60,000 nt of DNA from Bolinopsis microptera (lineage: Eukaryota > Ctenophora > Tentaculata > Lobata > Bolinopsidae), in the NCBI RefSeq assembly GCF_026151205.1, contig NC_087072.1, positions 6,746,084-6,806,083 of the forward strand, in the 5' to 3' direction. Numbering within the stretch: position 1 is the stretch's first letter; each line of letters starts with the position of its first letter. The notes below the pieces were generated by a model. That model did not search any database and was not told the DNA's origin. It was given only the letters and a program-made list of their open reading frames with translations. Of the stretch, positions 1 through 10,858 are shown in pieces. The position numbers and the translations under genes were made by a program.

Positions 1-121
1 CTTTTCAGATGGTCAGCTGTGGATTGGTGATTATAAAAAACACTGACGGAGGGAAATGATTTAATTCCATAATATTGGTCAAAGATGATAATTGGTAATG
101 CTCCTAAAAGTAGGCACAGAC

Positions 122-1695
122 CTCGCTTAGATTTGTAGTTGCAAAACGGGCAGGCAATAGTCCGTTTCGGGTGAAATCTAAGCACATGTCGATTCCGTGC
201 CTTTTTCGTCGGATACCCCTTGTGACAAATCTCACAATGGAACTCTTCGTTTCCGTGGTGACGTAGCAATTGTGCTGAAATAATGTGGCATTCTATGATT
301 TTCGAAAATTATTCTACCAAGCAAAGAATTAAACATGTCAATAGTCGGGTGAACCTATTTCAATCGCTGTTATGTAATATATAACTAATAAAAATTAAGA
401 ATTATTTTAAGAGCCTATCACAGAGCATGAAAATTTCCCGCTTAAGAAGTTTTACTCATAAAACTTCATTGCACTACACTCCTACATTATTGGAGATTCT
501 TCGTCAATAATGTTGAGTAATCAAGGCAATTTAACCACTTTGAAGTTTGAAAATCATAGATGTCTGAGAAGAATCCTGAAAATCAAATGGTTTTATCATG
601 TATCTAATGCTGACGTACTTAAGCTGGCTAACATCGCCCCTGTTAATACTTTCGTACGAGCAGCTAGGCTCCAATGGTTTGGCCATGTGATGAATATGTC
701 AGAAGAAAGAATACCCAACTATCTTCTGCACTGGATCCCAAAGCATGGTAAAAGGTCAAGAGGTAGACCTCGGAAAAACTGGTTGTCATGTGTCCGGGAG
801 GATACAGCAATCTTCACAGGTGTCGATAACATCACGATAGAAGATGCAGAACAACAAGCAACAGACAGGGTTCACTGGAGAGGTCTAATACACAGGAGAA
901 AAGAGTTACTATGTGGTGCAGGCCACTCGATCCAACGACTAGGAGGAGACCTTTTCAAGTACAAGTAGGTAAATAAGAAGTTTGAACTAAGTTTGAACTA
1001 AGTTTGAACTGTTAAATTCCTTAAATTAGTTTCAGTGGGCAACTGCGAGTGGTAGTTGCTATGACGACTGCAAACATGCTAATGATTTTCCACGTGCAAT
1101 TAGGTTTATTTGTTAATCAGATTTGGCTCTTTACCATTATTTCCACAGTCGCTGTGACAACTTCAATCAATTATCAAGCCAACGATTTTGCACGTGCAAT
1201 CATTTTCCAGTTAATTGCTCTTTGTAGTCATGAATATAGTCATAATTCGAATACAATTTTATAAAAACATAAATTGGACGATTTATACTGAAACTGGTCA
1301 AGGAAACACTTACTTCATTCAAGCTATCATAGGTAAGAAACAGCGATGAACAATCCTGGCACTTAATTGATTTTTCTCCAGGATGGATGGACCTGTAAAG
1401 CATAGCAAATATTAATCATTATACGATTATTTGAGCCGGAAATAAATTAATCCAGCGAATGTCACAACTTAAGATTCTGTAATTATAATAACTGTATAAA
1501 TAACAACTGGTATCTAATTTATCTTATAACATGGTTACAATCTTAAGCTTTACAACTGTTCTGTTAACTTTGATTAATTTAAGTCTCAATAACAATCAGG
1601 CAAGCGTGCGCTGCAAGACAATAGACTAACCTGAGATGTTTATCTACCCATGCTTTTGTCGAAAACTCCTCGTTACAGATAAAACACCTAACCAT
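122..1695 (-). CDS. C2H2 zinc-finger protein, 5' part (three exons)
   Basis: Three minus-strand exons encode classical C2H2 fingers. Exon A (1695-1631) starts at an ATG in a strong context (GCCATGG) and reads MVRCFICNEEFSTKAWVDKH, ending in phase 2 before gttagt. Exon B (1392-1314), after tttacag, completes the first finger (C-x2-C-x12-H-x4-H) with linker HPGEK, opens a second C-x2-C pair, and ends before gtaagt. Exon C (274-122), after tttcag, carries a full finger (FHCEICHKGY, H-x4-H) and the start of another (CPFCNYKSKRG), with donor gtctgt. A-B phases join cleanly. B-C phases do not, so at least one exon is missing or mis-bounded, possibly near the LINE fragment at 510-968. The gene continues beyond the left edge. 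Known role of the family: sequence-specific nucleic-acid binding. The individual protein is not recognised. Confidence 0.72.
510..1012 (+). mobile_element. Non-LTR retrotransposon 3' fragment (RT C-terminal region)
   Basis: The 152-residue frame ends in a block typical of LINE polymerase C-termini: RLQWFGHV, then an R-x-P motif, then RGRPRKNW. The EN and RT cores are absent, so this is a 5'-truncated copy. Just after the stop come three copies of an 11-nt tail unit (tttgaactaag, about 980-1012), resembling the short tandem 3' tails many LINEs carry. It lies between exons B and C of the zinc-finger gene, on the opposite strand. Confidence 0.72.
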
Positions 1696-2596
1696 GGCGA
1701 CAAGATCAAAAGTAAAGATTCTTAAAATAGAAACAGATGTAACTGAAAAGCCCGCAGCGTGGCGTGGTGTTATTCTGGAAGCCAGCCAGCTGGATCCTGA
1801 TTGGTCGCTGCAACCAATGACAGCTCGCAGCCAATGACAGCGCTCCGTTTCACAGCATACACTCACGCCGGCTGTATGTCGTTCCCCAGTTAACTAGAGT
1901 TTTTAAGAATGTGTTTTTTATCACACACATACTCACCGATACATTGAATTCCTTCCAAGGTAATCAAAACACCGCCTCTATGTCTCGGCTACCTTCATGA
2001 TAAGTACAATACACTTTGTAATAACTACATTTTACTCGTTATATTACATTTACAGTTATAAAATGTAGTTTACTTTTATTATCTCACAGTAATTAACTGT
2101 GTGCCATTGTTATGTATGACCAAACTAGTCCTATCACAACGAGAACCGAAATATCCACAATTTCAGTTTCCGTGGTTAGTATAATATAAGTTTGTAGCTA
2201 CTTGGCTAGCTGGAAACAAGCGCGCTCCTCAAGCGCTCGACTCAACGTGTCCCCAAAAATTTTTGGGGACACGTTTATGTTGCTTTTTGTAAGTCGCGGG
2301 CGAATTTTACTTTTAAAAAGTTTTGACGAGGTGTTAGAAGCCATCTTAAGGCCTAAAGAGATGAAATCTTGACTAGCACCTACCTAAAAGGCTTTTATCC
2401 AACGGGTTTTTCTCAGATTTTTGATATCTCACTTACTTTTTTCACAGGTGACCGAAACGTACACGTCATTCTGTCGTTAAGGCGACTACTATCGTTACTG
2501 AAACAAGTGCTGTGCGACACACGATTATCCTAGGATGATGAGAGTTAGTTTCTGGGAAAGCCCTAACGATGTTTAGAACGATAGGGGCTGAAAATA
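1696..2596. other. Non-coding stretch upstream of the zinc-finger start
   Basis: No credible coding sequence is visible. It should contain the zinc-finger gene's promoter and 5'UTR, but I recognise no TATA box or other defined element. The one strong structure is the 32-bp palindrome at 2244-2275, listed separately. Confidence 0.5.
2244..2275. repeat. Perfect 32-bp palindrome
   Basis: The arm AACGTGTCCCCAAAAA is followed directly by its exact reverse complement with no spacer. A related CGTGTCCCC word recurs at about 2686 next to the broken end of the CR1-like LINE, and a GGGGACACG word at about 55478, which suggests a dispersed-repeat terminus. Confidence 0.8.
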
Positions 2597-3751
2597 TTAT
2601 CGATTATTGAAAACTTGTCCCCAGGACTTCGTTGAAGTCGCGAGATTCGATACCCGTAAAATAACGTAGCCAACTACTAGCAAAAACGTGTCCCCACGCG
2701 CCAGGGTTGATATACCACATTTATTGCAATTTCCATCGTCTCTCTTATCCTTCTTTTTACGGAATTTCTTTAGAAGAAAATGTGTATGATTAATGGCATT
2801 TAAAAGTTCAGTAGAAGGTTTATGTATGAACTTTTCATGCCTTTCTATGGTCTTGCAAGGGAAGAAGGTTGCATATGCCTGTTCAATATGATGACAAAGG
2901 CCAGCAGTGATAGCTTCAACATCTGTACTTTCCAATAGTAGACTGTAATCAGAACAGGTATCTAGATAGTCTAAGAATTGTTTAACATTACGTTTACAAT
3001 GATTTCTAATTTCAACCTTTTCAAATTTAGGAGCTATAGGTACTTTACAATCTATCTCACACATAATAGCTTGATGATCCCCAATACGTTCATCAAGAAC
3101 AGAAGATTGAACAAAATCTGCATAACAGTTAGTGAATATTACATCAATAGTAGTCTGGGTAAAATTGTCTCCACGTTTAGCAACTCTAGTTATCCCTTGA
3201 ATGGTTTGAACTAGATTGTAACATCTCAAGGTCATATCTAATTTTTTGTACTGGGTGGATGAGATATTATTCTGGTCAATGTTTATATCCCCAATCCAGA
3301 TAACCTTTTTCCCGTTCAATTTTTTCATGCAAAAATGAATGTACTCAATAAAGTTATCAACACTGCAATAATTTCCAGAGGGATAGAAGCAGCAAACATT
3401 GATCTTGCTATTCTTAAGCTTCACCCATAATGCTTCAATGTTATCAAGCTTACTATCCATAACTAATTCTGTGTAAGCTAGTTTTTTGTTTATCATTAAG
3501 CCACAACCACCCCTAGAACTGTTTGGCCTGTCGCATCGCATAATGTTGAAGGAGGAAGGAATATTTTTGGTGTCTGTGTCAATAGTATCATTAAGATTCA
3601 TCTCATTTAGGGAAAGTATGTCTAGCTTATGATCTCGAATGAGTTGAGTAAGTTCATTACTTTTAGCTAAATTTAGGAGACCACCTTGAATGTTACAGTG
3701 ACCAATGCAAAGGTTATGAAATTTGTCAGCTGAGTTGTGAATATTTGTCAT
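2597..3751 (-). pseudogene. LINE ORF2 apurinic-like endonuclease domain, RT missing
   Basis: The frame opens with ATG at 3751. It shows the APE-type endonuclease series in order: GHCNIQG (Asn), LSLNEMN (catalytic Glu), GGCGLMI, WIGDINID (GDxN), TTIDVIFTN and IGDHQAIM (the DH pair). These key residues are intact, so the domain decayed little before the downstream RT was lost. After residue about 335 (CNKCG) the reading passes into unrelated sequence and stops at residue 384. It would have nicked target DNA for target-primed reverse transcription; without RT the copy is dead. Confidence 0.78.
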
Positions 3752-3886
3752 TTCACAAAACGTGTTAGTCGTTGTGTCTGATTAAACTAAATTCAGGTGA
3801 AAATTATCCGCCTGTAAATATTTTCAATAGAAAAGTTTTAAACTTGAAATCAAAATAAATATTCAGGTGGAAAAGTCATGTCGATT

Positions 3887-4190
3887 TCAATGGTGGGCAT
3901 GGTACTTGATGTGCTTTGCTAGTTTAAAGATACCATCGCTGTTTAGATGCACATTGTCTTCCCCAAATCTACTAAAACAAGATGATTTCCTAAATCCAGA
4001 TCTATCACTAAACAAAAATCGATTCATCTCTGTGGGTATAAAGCTAACAAACGAGTATTTGGAAGGAATCTTAGATAAAAAGATATTGATGTCATTTATC
4101 ACTTTATTTCTAGCAAAACTTTCTCTTGGTAAAATGTTTATGATCTTAATTTTTGCAGCTGGAGCCCACGAGTGAAGTGACTGGATCAGA
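3887..4190 (-). pseudogene. LINE ORF1 C-terminal SGNH/esterase-like fragment
   Basis: The last hundred or so residues of the frame closing at 3887 contain FGEDNVHLNSDGIFKLAKHI, matching the SGNH-hydrolase block V (D-x-x-H, here DNVH) near the end of CR1-type ORF1 proteins. The upstream part of the same open frame (4333 to about 4195) belongs to the gypsy integrase, so the frame is a chance chimera of two elements rather than a designed fusion. Confidence 0.6.
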
Positions 4191-4830
4191 TTATCAATAG
4201 AGCGATTGATTATCATTTTGGTACATAAGTCGACACACAGTATGAAACAACAATTACCTTTGGGCGATTTAGGCATTGAGCCTATATCAAAGGAAATCAT
4301 CTCGTGGGGTTTAGGGATATCAGTGATAATCATTTTAGTCTACTCTTGGCTTGAATACAGGTTCTACAGTCTTTGGTGAAAGCATCTACCTGTTTAGATA
4401 AACTTCTCCACCAAAACCTAGCCCTGATTTGGGTTGCGGTTATCTCTGGCCTGGGGTGGCTTTTGCAGTGGTACTCATGAATTGTTTTATCTTGAAGGCT
4501 TGGTGGCACTACAATACGTCTTCTCTTATACAACAGCCCTGAGCTGTCAACACTTAGATATTTAGTGTTTTTATAAGGTCCTCTAGAGATAACCTTGTTG
4601 TTCTGTATTCTAGATGTAGTCCACTTAATCCAGGCATCGTTGTCTTGGGCATTTTTCAATGAGCTGTCATTCTCTCCACCTTTACTCAACTCAGCATAAA
4701 TGTGACTTTCTGCTTCTGCATCGCTTCTTTCCGTTTTAATGTCAGTCTTTACCACAATTCTGCTCAGACTGTCAGCTACTCCATTCAATTCTCCAGGGAT
4801 GTATCTAACTTCATACAGCCTCGAGTTCAT
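4190..4830 (-). pseudogene. Gypsy RNase H end, H2C2 module and integrase start
   Basis: The frame from 4830 has YIPGELNGVADSLSR, the conserved end of gypsy RNase H. It is followed about 90 residues later by an H-x3-H...C-x2-C zinc-binding module (HEYHCKSH, CRTCIQAK). The next frame (from 4333) gives the first integrase Asp block (SFDIGSMP...ILCVDLCTK). The rest of the integrase is replaced by the LINE fragment. Confidence 0.78.
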
Positions 4831-4849
4831 TTAACCATCTCATTATCTT

Positions 4850-6245
4850 GTCTTTTAATCAAATCATTATCCCAACCCTCTCACATGGATCAGTACAAAG
4901 AACAGCTCTACTTCTTATCACAGGAACCATCTCCCCCTCACCGACATGTTACTTAGAGGTCCTCACCCAACTCCCCCTCTTGACCTCAGGATTCACTCCA
5001 TTTCTCTCATAACTTTCCTCAGGCTTAACATCACTTCGTCCGCCTAAAACGGACTTAGAGACGGAAAGCTCACATCTCACTCTATCCTTCTCTCCGACCA
5101 TCTCAAGAAGATACTTCCACCTCTTTTTCTTCTTTTAGATATTCAACACTTTTAGACATGTAACACCAGCCTCACCCAACCTGTCACAATCATTCAAAAC
5201 GGATTATATACTCGAACGCTCGGAAGCCCTAGTTCAGATCCCACTCCTCCATAAATCTGACACACTAGTTGGGTACACTGACAGCTCGGTGAAGAACACT
5301 CTTGCAGGAGCGGGGTTCGTCCTCTATCTTAACTCATCGACTTTTTCAGATCATTACCACCATACACCACAATCATCTTCCAGGCAGAGTTGCTGGCTTT
5401 ACTCCACCTCTGCATTCACCTCCCCAAGACCAACTAGACAGTAACTTTTTCCGACCACACTTTTAATCGTATATTACTCTTCAGATCCTCCACTGTTTCC
5501 CACCAATCCAACATTATTAGTTTCTTTGACAGACACCTTGACGTTAGACGACAAAATAGAGACAAGAGTAGAATTCTTACACATCTATTCACAGGATGCA
5601 GTCATCTCAGATATTTCCAAAACAAGACTGGCAACGAACCCAACAGCATGCAAAAAGTGTGATGAAGACAATGAAACTACAGCACACTATCTCACAAGCT
5701 GTCCAGCATTCTCCTTACACAGGAAAATCTATGTTGGTAACTATACCATCAGAGAGGATACCTTCCATCACACCTTCTCTATCAGTAACACTGTGGGGAT
5801 CGCTAGAGCTACCAAGTATCTAGACTTCTAAGAACCACCTTAGTCTCTTTTATATTAGCCTTAGTAATCGTAATTGTCCCTCTACCACAATCACCCTCCC
5901 CTCCCCAGATTGTTCCCAGACTTGCAACAGGTCCTGCTAGCCAGCCAGTTCTAAGGGCTCATTAGACCACAGGACAGCCGGCACTTCTAGCTTGACCCAA
6001 TGCGTGTCTCTCTCTCTCCCTCCCCTCTTCTTTCTTGATTGTGGAAGGGACAACCACGTTACTTACACAGTTTCCTTTTATTTCTCAATCACATGATTCA
6101 GTGACCTCCCCAGCCCTCTATATCTTTAACATGATACCTCCCAGGACCAATGACCATAGTATACCATACTAGACATTTCTTTAACTCCTCGTTACAGCAA
6201 CACTAATACAACACGGAGAAGAAAAGAAATAAAGACAAGATTACG
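4850..6245 (+). mobile_element. LINE 3' fragment with RNase H and CCHC-like tail
   Basis: In the plus direction near 5273 the frame gives YTDSSVKNTLAGAGFV, a retroelement RNase H first-Asp block. The readable 101-residue frame at 5526-5831 then carries CKKCDEDNETTAHYLTSC (C-x2-C-x9-H-x4-C), a zinc-knuckle-like motif common at the end of LINE ORF2. The A-rich end near 6215-6245 resembles a LINE 3' end. Several stops separate the pieces. It interrupts the gypsy RNase H between 6446 and 4830. LINEs of the I group are known to encode RNase H, but the clade is not fixed here. Confidence 0.62.
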
Positions 6246-6445
6246 ACAGCCATGGACTCTTACAAAAGACTAACAGAAGGAACATCCCGGTTTGATCTTT
6301 CTGAACTATGCATCTTATATCGGTATAGTATTGGTATCTATTTATTACCTATTGTTATTTTTTATCTTTGCTAGTTAATCAGGTTTTTGGGTACCGGGCC
6401 ATCCTGGTTACCCTGCTATGGGCCGTTCCCCTGGCTTATGCAGGT

Positions 6446-6677
6446 CTAGTTTACCCATATATATATCTTGTTCCGGGGGTCTTTTCGGTTGCGGATATTT
6501 TTCAGTGGCTCGTGGTCTGTATGGAATGTTACTTTTCCTTCACAACAATACACTCTCCATTTCCTTAGGCAGCTGATAATAGCCCAAAGTTCTCTATAGT
6601 AGCGTCCCATCTTGTATCCGCCTTGGTAAGTGTCTGGGAATGGAACGAGATGGGGCAGATTTGACAAATTTTATCCA
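6446..6677 (-). pseudogene. Gypsy RNase H middle segment
   Basis: The frame has YYRELWAIISCLRKWRVY and FHTDHEPLKNI, the typical Ty3/gypsy RNase H run (ELxAI...DHxPL). It ends abruptly where the LINE fragment was inserted; the following RNase H residues resume near 4840. Confidence 0.78.
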
Positions 6678-7102
6678 CCTTATCTTATCTTATCTTATGA
6701 GGATTCGTTGCGACGCAACAAGGCCATCGAATGAGTCGACCACCTTTGTTATTTTACTTCGGCATTACCTGCATTACAATGTAAACCAGCACTTTCAAGG
6801 AAGAGCTTTACAAGAAGCCAAAGGATCGTTCCTAAGGCCAGCAACGGTTAAGGCACTATGCCACACTTTCTTCGCCCGAGGCTTCGCTGTGTTGATCAAG
6901 CACAGCTCCTCATTTAACCCTCACACCCGATTTCTCGAGCATTCGGCTGAGTGAACCGTGGGGCTACATAGACCACTCGGGATCCTTAGCAGAGCGTCAA
7001 CGACGCTCACCCCACGACTAGGCAGGCAGTGGGATTCGAACTCGCAATCTTACGATTACAAATCCGATGATCAACCAACTACGCTACCTGGCCGTTAGAG
7101 CA
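6678..7102 (-). mobile_element. tRNA-derived SINE, copy 1
   Basis: On the minus strand a tRNA-like head begins at about 7102 (ACGGCCAGGTAGCG) with A box-like (GTAGCGTAGTTGG) and B box-like (GTTCGAATCCC) promoter words and a TGT-like anticodon loop. A body shared with the copy at 19331-19672 follows (CGAGAAATCGGGTG in reverse, CCGAAGTAAAATAA). The 3' end is a (GATAA)n tail at 6678-6700. It sits inside the gypsy RNase H between GIAVGGML and the YREL block. Confidence 0.82.
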
Positions 7103-7253
7103 TACCTCCCACCGCAATGCCCGAGGCATCAGTCTGTATGTGAAACGGTTCCTTCCACTTTGGAAGGTAGAGGTTGTTCACATTGCCGAGCTTGTCCTTT
7201 AACACAGTGAAAGCTTCCTCTTGAGTCGCACCCCACTCGAATTGCACTTTCTC

Positions 7254-7607
7254 TTAAACAAGGGAGGTTAATGGTTTAGCTAGTGTGGAATAATTCTTGA
7301 TGAATCTTCTGTTGAAATTAGCTAACCCCAGAAATCGTTGGATTTCTTTCTTGTTTTTAGGTTTAGGGAACTGCTTGACTTTATCTATATTAGCTTCAGA
7401 AGGACCGACACTAATTCCGTCAATAACAAATCCCAAGAAGTCAATCTTAGTGTAGCCAAATTGGCATTTGTCAACTCTGAGTGACATGTTCATTTTCCTC
7501 AATTCATTCATGACGATCTTAAGCATACTCACATGATCTTCCAGATTCCTGGAGAATAGAGAAAAGACAATTTTTTGAGAAAAGACAATTTTATTATTTA
7601 TCACCAA
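7254..7607 (-). pseudogene. Gypsy RT C-terminal segment
   Basis: It contains FSRNLEDHVSMLKIV, KCQFGYTKIDFLGFVID and RFLGLANFNRRFIKNYS, the standard stretch following the YxDD box in Ty3/gypsy RT. The first residues are disturbed by a 12-13-nt local duplication (gagaaaagacaat) at the insertion boundary near 7570. Confidence 0.85.
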
Positions 7608-8930
7608 TTCAATACATACGTAATCAATAAATATATATCCGAATAAATTTGATTAAAAATTAAATGATACAAGTATGCTAGCAGCTAGCGCGCTTATATT
7701 TGATAAATATTCACGCTGTTAAAATGGGTTTTACCACACCGCCACTCACATTAGCACAGTTGGTGAACGGACTCAGGCGCTGTTAAGCTTTTATGAGCCC
7801 TGGTTGACTGCTGAGAGTGGCGAAGGGGCTGATATTAATTTTATCTTAGTTTAACCTCTATTCCAATAAAATTTTAGTTTTGTGTTATAATTATATGATT
7901 TTTATGCGATATTTAAGTTACAGCTGCTCGCAATACATTATTGTTTAAAAATTGTTAAATATGCTCGCTATACGCTTAATTTTAGATACCGTATGTATAC
8001 CCAGCAGACCTTACTGGCTGGCGATATTACTACAGGTGTTTGCGTCTTCACAGCTTGTTGAACTCCGCGCGCGCTCGTTAGTTCATTGCATTTGCACGCT
8101 TCAATTATTCCAAGAATGCAATTGAACCACGTACCACGTGATACGATTCAGCCAATCAGAGAACAAGAATCTGCAAAGTTAAGGGGGCAGGGGGGGGTCT
8201 TCATGGAAATTTTCTCAAAATCGACTTTTTAGTTGTTTCTGATAGATGGGAGTGATATCTATCAGATGCTTTTAATCCGATAGAAAAATATTGCTCCTAG
8301 CAGAAATTATCGCCGGTAGAAGGTCAGCGCTTGTGTGTAATTGTATTGCGCGAGCGATTTTTGATCACGTGCCCTGAAAATCGAGTCTAAAAATCTATCT
8401 CCTCCTACATTTTTTGAGCAATCACCCTCAAACTTTCAGGATATGTTCTAGGGATCATTTAGAAGAGATAAATTTTGAGATAGGCCTTTAAACATTTTTT
8501 ATTCGATTTTGAAAATCTTGGACCTGGTTTTTTGACGATTTTTCGAGGTCCAAGATTTTTAAAATCGAATAAAAAATGTTTAAAGGCCTATCTCAAAATT
8601 TTGCCTGGACAATCTCTTCTAAATGATCCCTAAAACATATCCTGAAAGTTTGAGGGTGATTGCTCAAAAAATGTAGGAGGAGATAGATTTTTAGACTCGA
8701 TTTTCAGGGCACGCGATCAAAAATCGCTCGCGCAATACAATTACACACAAGCGCTGACCTTCTACCGGCGATAATTTCTGCTAGGAGCAATATTTTTCTA
8801 TCGGATTAAAAGCATCTGATAGATATCACTCCCATCTATCAGAAACAACTAAAAAGTCGATTTTGAGAAAATTTCCATGAAGACCCCCCCTGCCCCCTTA
8901 AAGCTGCGCACTTTTATAAGGCCCAAAATA
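7570..8930. mobile_element. About 1.35-kb insertion splitting the gypsy RT
   Basis: RT coding stops just after the YxDD-equivalent box near 8935 and resumes with FSRNLEDH near 7595, so the intervening DNA is a later insertion. Its right half is the 723-bp palindrome at 8179-8901. Its left half (about 7610-8178) has no ORF or terminal repeat that I recognise. Confidence 0.6.
8179..8901. mobile_element. 723-bp palindromic foldback element
   Basis: Arms 8179-8525 and 8546-8901 are near-perfect inverted repeats around a 20-bp loop. Both ends read TTAAGGGGGCAGG outward to inward. No protein is encoded. The TTAA at both ends could be a target duplication of the piggyBac type or simply part of the arms. 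The stem would form a very long hairpin in RNA. Confidence 0.88.
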
Positions 8931-9480
8931 AGACTTTTCGCGATTTTTCAAAATCTACGCTGTCTAGTATCAGGTTGTCAGAGTAATCGTCCAATCCAGA
9001 ACCATCTTGAGTCTGCTCCTTAGTCATGTTCTTCTTAGCGCTCTTCACAATAGCATCCATATTCCTCTGAAAAGTAGGACCTGAGTTTTTGAGTCCAAAT
9101 GCCATTCTTAAACATTGGTATTTACTGCGCGGCACGCTAAATGCTGTTTTATGTCTATCTTCTTCAGCGATAGGCACACACCAGTAACCAGCTGCAAGGT
9201 CAGGTTGCGTAAAGTATTTTGCGCCTTGGCATTTGTCTATAAGCTCGTCTATGTTTGGTAAAGGATACGAGTCTTTAATAGTGCCCTTATTTAATGAACG
9301 ATAATCAATTACGAAGCGTTTATCCCCATCCTTTTTATCAACTATGATTACATTGCTGTTGTTATGTATGGCGATACAGACGGTTCAATGATCCCATTCT
9401 CCAACATTTCGTCAATTTGGCGGTTAATGTGTCCCATTCATTTTTCAGGGACTCTCCTGGGTTTATCAAAGCTAACTCTA
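8914..9480 (-). pseudogene. Gypsy RT N-terminal and palm segment
   Basis: The minus-strand translation gives VDKKDGDKRFVIDYRSLN, YPLPNIDELID, QPDLAAGYW (first catalytic Asp), PIAEEDRHKTAF and FGLKNSGPTFQR. All are hallmark Ty3/gypsy RT blocks. The active-site box is YSDN in place of YxDD, so the second Asp is lost. Confidence 0.85.
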
Positions 9481-10200
9481 TTAGTTTCGCTTACAATATA
9501 GTGCTGAGGACACTTGTATTCGCGAGGGGCTTTGGGGTTAGATGCAAAAACAGTTTTGATTTCATCTACCACATTTTTAAGATTACCTACTTCTTCATTA
9601 GAAAGCCCCGGGTTGATGTTTTATGTAGGTTGTTTGTCCTCGCTGAGTAGGCAGTATACCCACTGTTCGCCCAGCTTAACGCGACCCTTTTCCCAATCAA
9701 ATCCGGTCTTCCCAAACTTCTGCATAAAGTCCGTACCAAGGATAACCAAGTCCGGCTGGGCGGGTAAGAATGTAGGTTTCATCCAGTGAGTCTAGGTCCA
9801 TCCCGAGTGAAACATCACATCACACTGCACTGGGTCCCCTGTTTTCTGCTTACCACCAATCTTGACCATTGTTAATGATCTGACCCGGCGCGCGCTACTT
9901 CGTAGCACTTGCCATCGAGAAGAAAACGGCGCGCGCTACTTCGAAGAAATTTAGACGAGTAACATCCGTCAACACCAATCCCATTATTAAAGCCCCCATC
10001 TTTAATTTTATCTTCTAGTTCCGGACACAATTCAGCACTGATGAAAAATGTGTTTGCTCCACTATCAAGTAGTATTCTCGCTGCAAGTGCAACTATTTTA
10101 CCATTGTACTGAATCTGTCCACGTCTAGTCATGAGTTTGCTCTTCTGACATTGTCTTTCGGTTGCGGACATTGTTTGTTTCCTCTAGACTGCCCCTTTGG
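9481..10200 (-). pseudogene. Gypsy aspartic protease and linker
   Basis: The frame from 10171 contains ILLDSGANTFFIS, the retroviral-type protease active site (DSGA). Downstream frames give VILGTDFMQKFG, the protease flap/C-terminal motif, then KCPQHYIVSETNRV leading to RT. Upstream of the ATG a Gly/Gln-rich segment (GHPKGQSRGNKQ) resembles the end of Gag. Confidence 0.75.
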
Positions 10201-10858
10201 GTGTCCCATTGGGCTTGAGGAAAAAGTTAAAATATAATATAATATTTGTGTTGATACATGTTTCGTATCCCAATATCAGAAATAATATTTTCCGCCTTCG
10301 GCGGCGCGCGCGAAAAGTGGCATGCAACGTATGTCAATATTTGTGCTGTGCTGTGTATGCTTCAAAATTCGTGATCGTGTTCATGTTATAGCTTGCGGCT
10401 GAATGACAGGCTGACATCATGTATGTTGTAGCGCGATGCACGTTACTGTTACTGTGCCGCGCACTCATTTATGCTTCTCGCAACGATCGCTAGATCGGCA
10501 AAATACACTACTGTGTCTCGCCTAGCTAGCTGTGGCGAATTGACATCGTCAATTTCACCTAACCATGTGCTTTCGCGCCACTTCGGGCGCGCGCTACTGC
10601 AAGCGCAAGGGCTCTGGATATAGCAATCTGCAATCGTCAATTAAGGCTGACAATGCGCTTACTAGTTTAGCTCTTTCTAGTCCCCTGCTACACGGCATGT
10701 AAACAGGGATTGGCTAGTTAGAGGCGGTCTGTGTAGGCCTTACACTGTGCTTTCAGCAATACTCATACAATAGACTGATTCGGGTAGCTGAGCCTCGCGC
10801 TCTAAGTAAAGGGGCTTTAAGTTAAGGGGCTATCAAATTAGGTTATAGAACTTTGTAT
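10201..10858. other. No gene recognised upstream of gypsy pol
   Basis: This GC-mixed stretch should hold gypsy gag and the 5' LTR if the element were complete. I see no gag motif, primer-binding site or LTR border. The short ORFs are chance. Confidence 0.4.

Larger units (their letters stand above)
2597..4190 (-). mobile_element. CR1-like LINE fragment: esterase ORF1 end plus endonuclease ORF2 start
   Basis: Read on the minus strand, the end of an ORF1 with an SGNH-esterase signature (to 3887) is followed after about 135 bp by ORF2 starting at 3751. That order is known for CR1-group LINEs. The element is cut at both ends. On the 5' side it takes over from gypsy integrase near 4190. On the 3' side homology stops near 2740, before any RT, and a short unrelated tail runs to the stop at 2597. 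Loss of the 3' end is unusual because LINEs normally truncate 5'. Confidence 0.7.
4190..10200 (-). mobile_element. Ty3/gypsy-like LTR retrotransposon, shattered and nested
   Basis: Order on the minus strand: gag-pol junction (about 10200), aspartic protease (10171-about 9700), reverse transcriptase (about 9480-8914, resuming 7607-7254), RNase H (7250-7115, then 6677-6446, ending near 4840), H2C2 zinc-binding and integrase core (4830-about 4195). Gaps are filled by a palindromic insertion, a SINE and an RNase H-bearing LINE fragment. The 3' end is lost at the CR1-like LINE. No LTR was recognised on either side. The catalytic YxDD box reads YSDN, and there are frameshifts and stops, so the copy is inactive. 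PR-RT-RH-IN order is that of Ty3/gypsy. Confidence 0.82.

Noticed and set aside
1049-1264. Hydrophobic 71-codon plus-strand ORF
   Set aside because: AT-rich chance frame in the zinc-finger gene's intron; no conservation signal visible.
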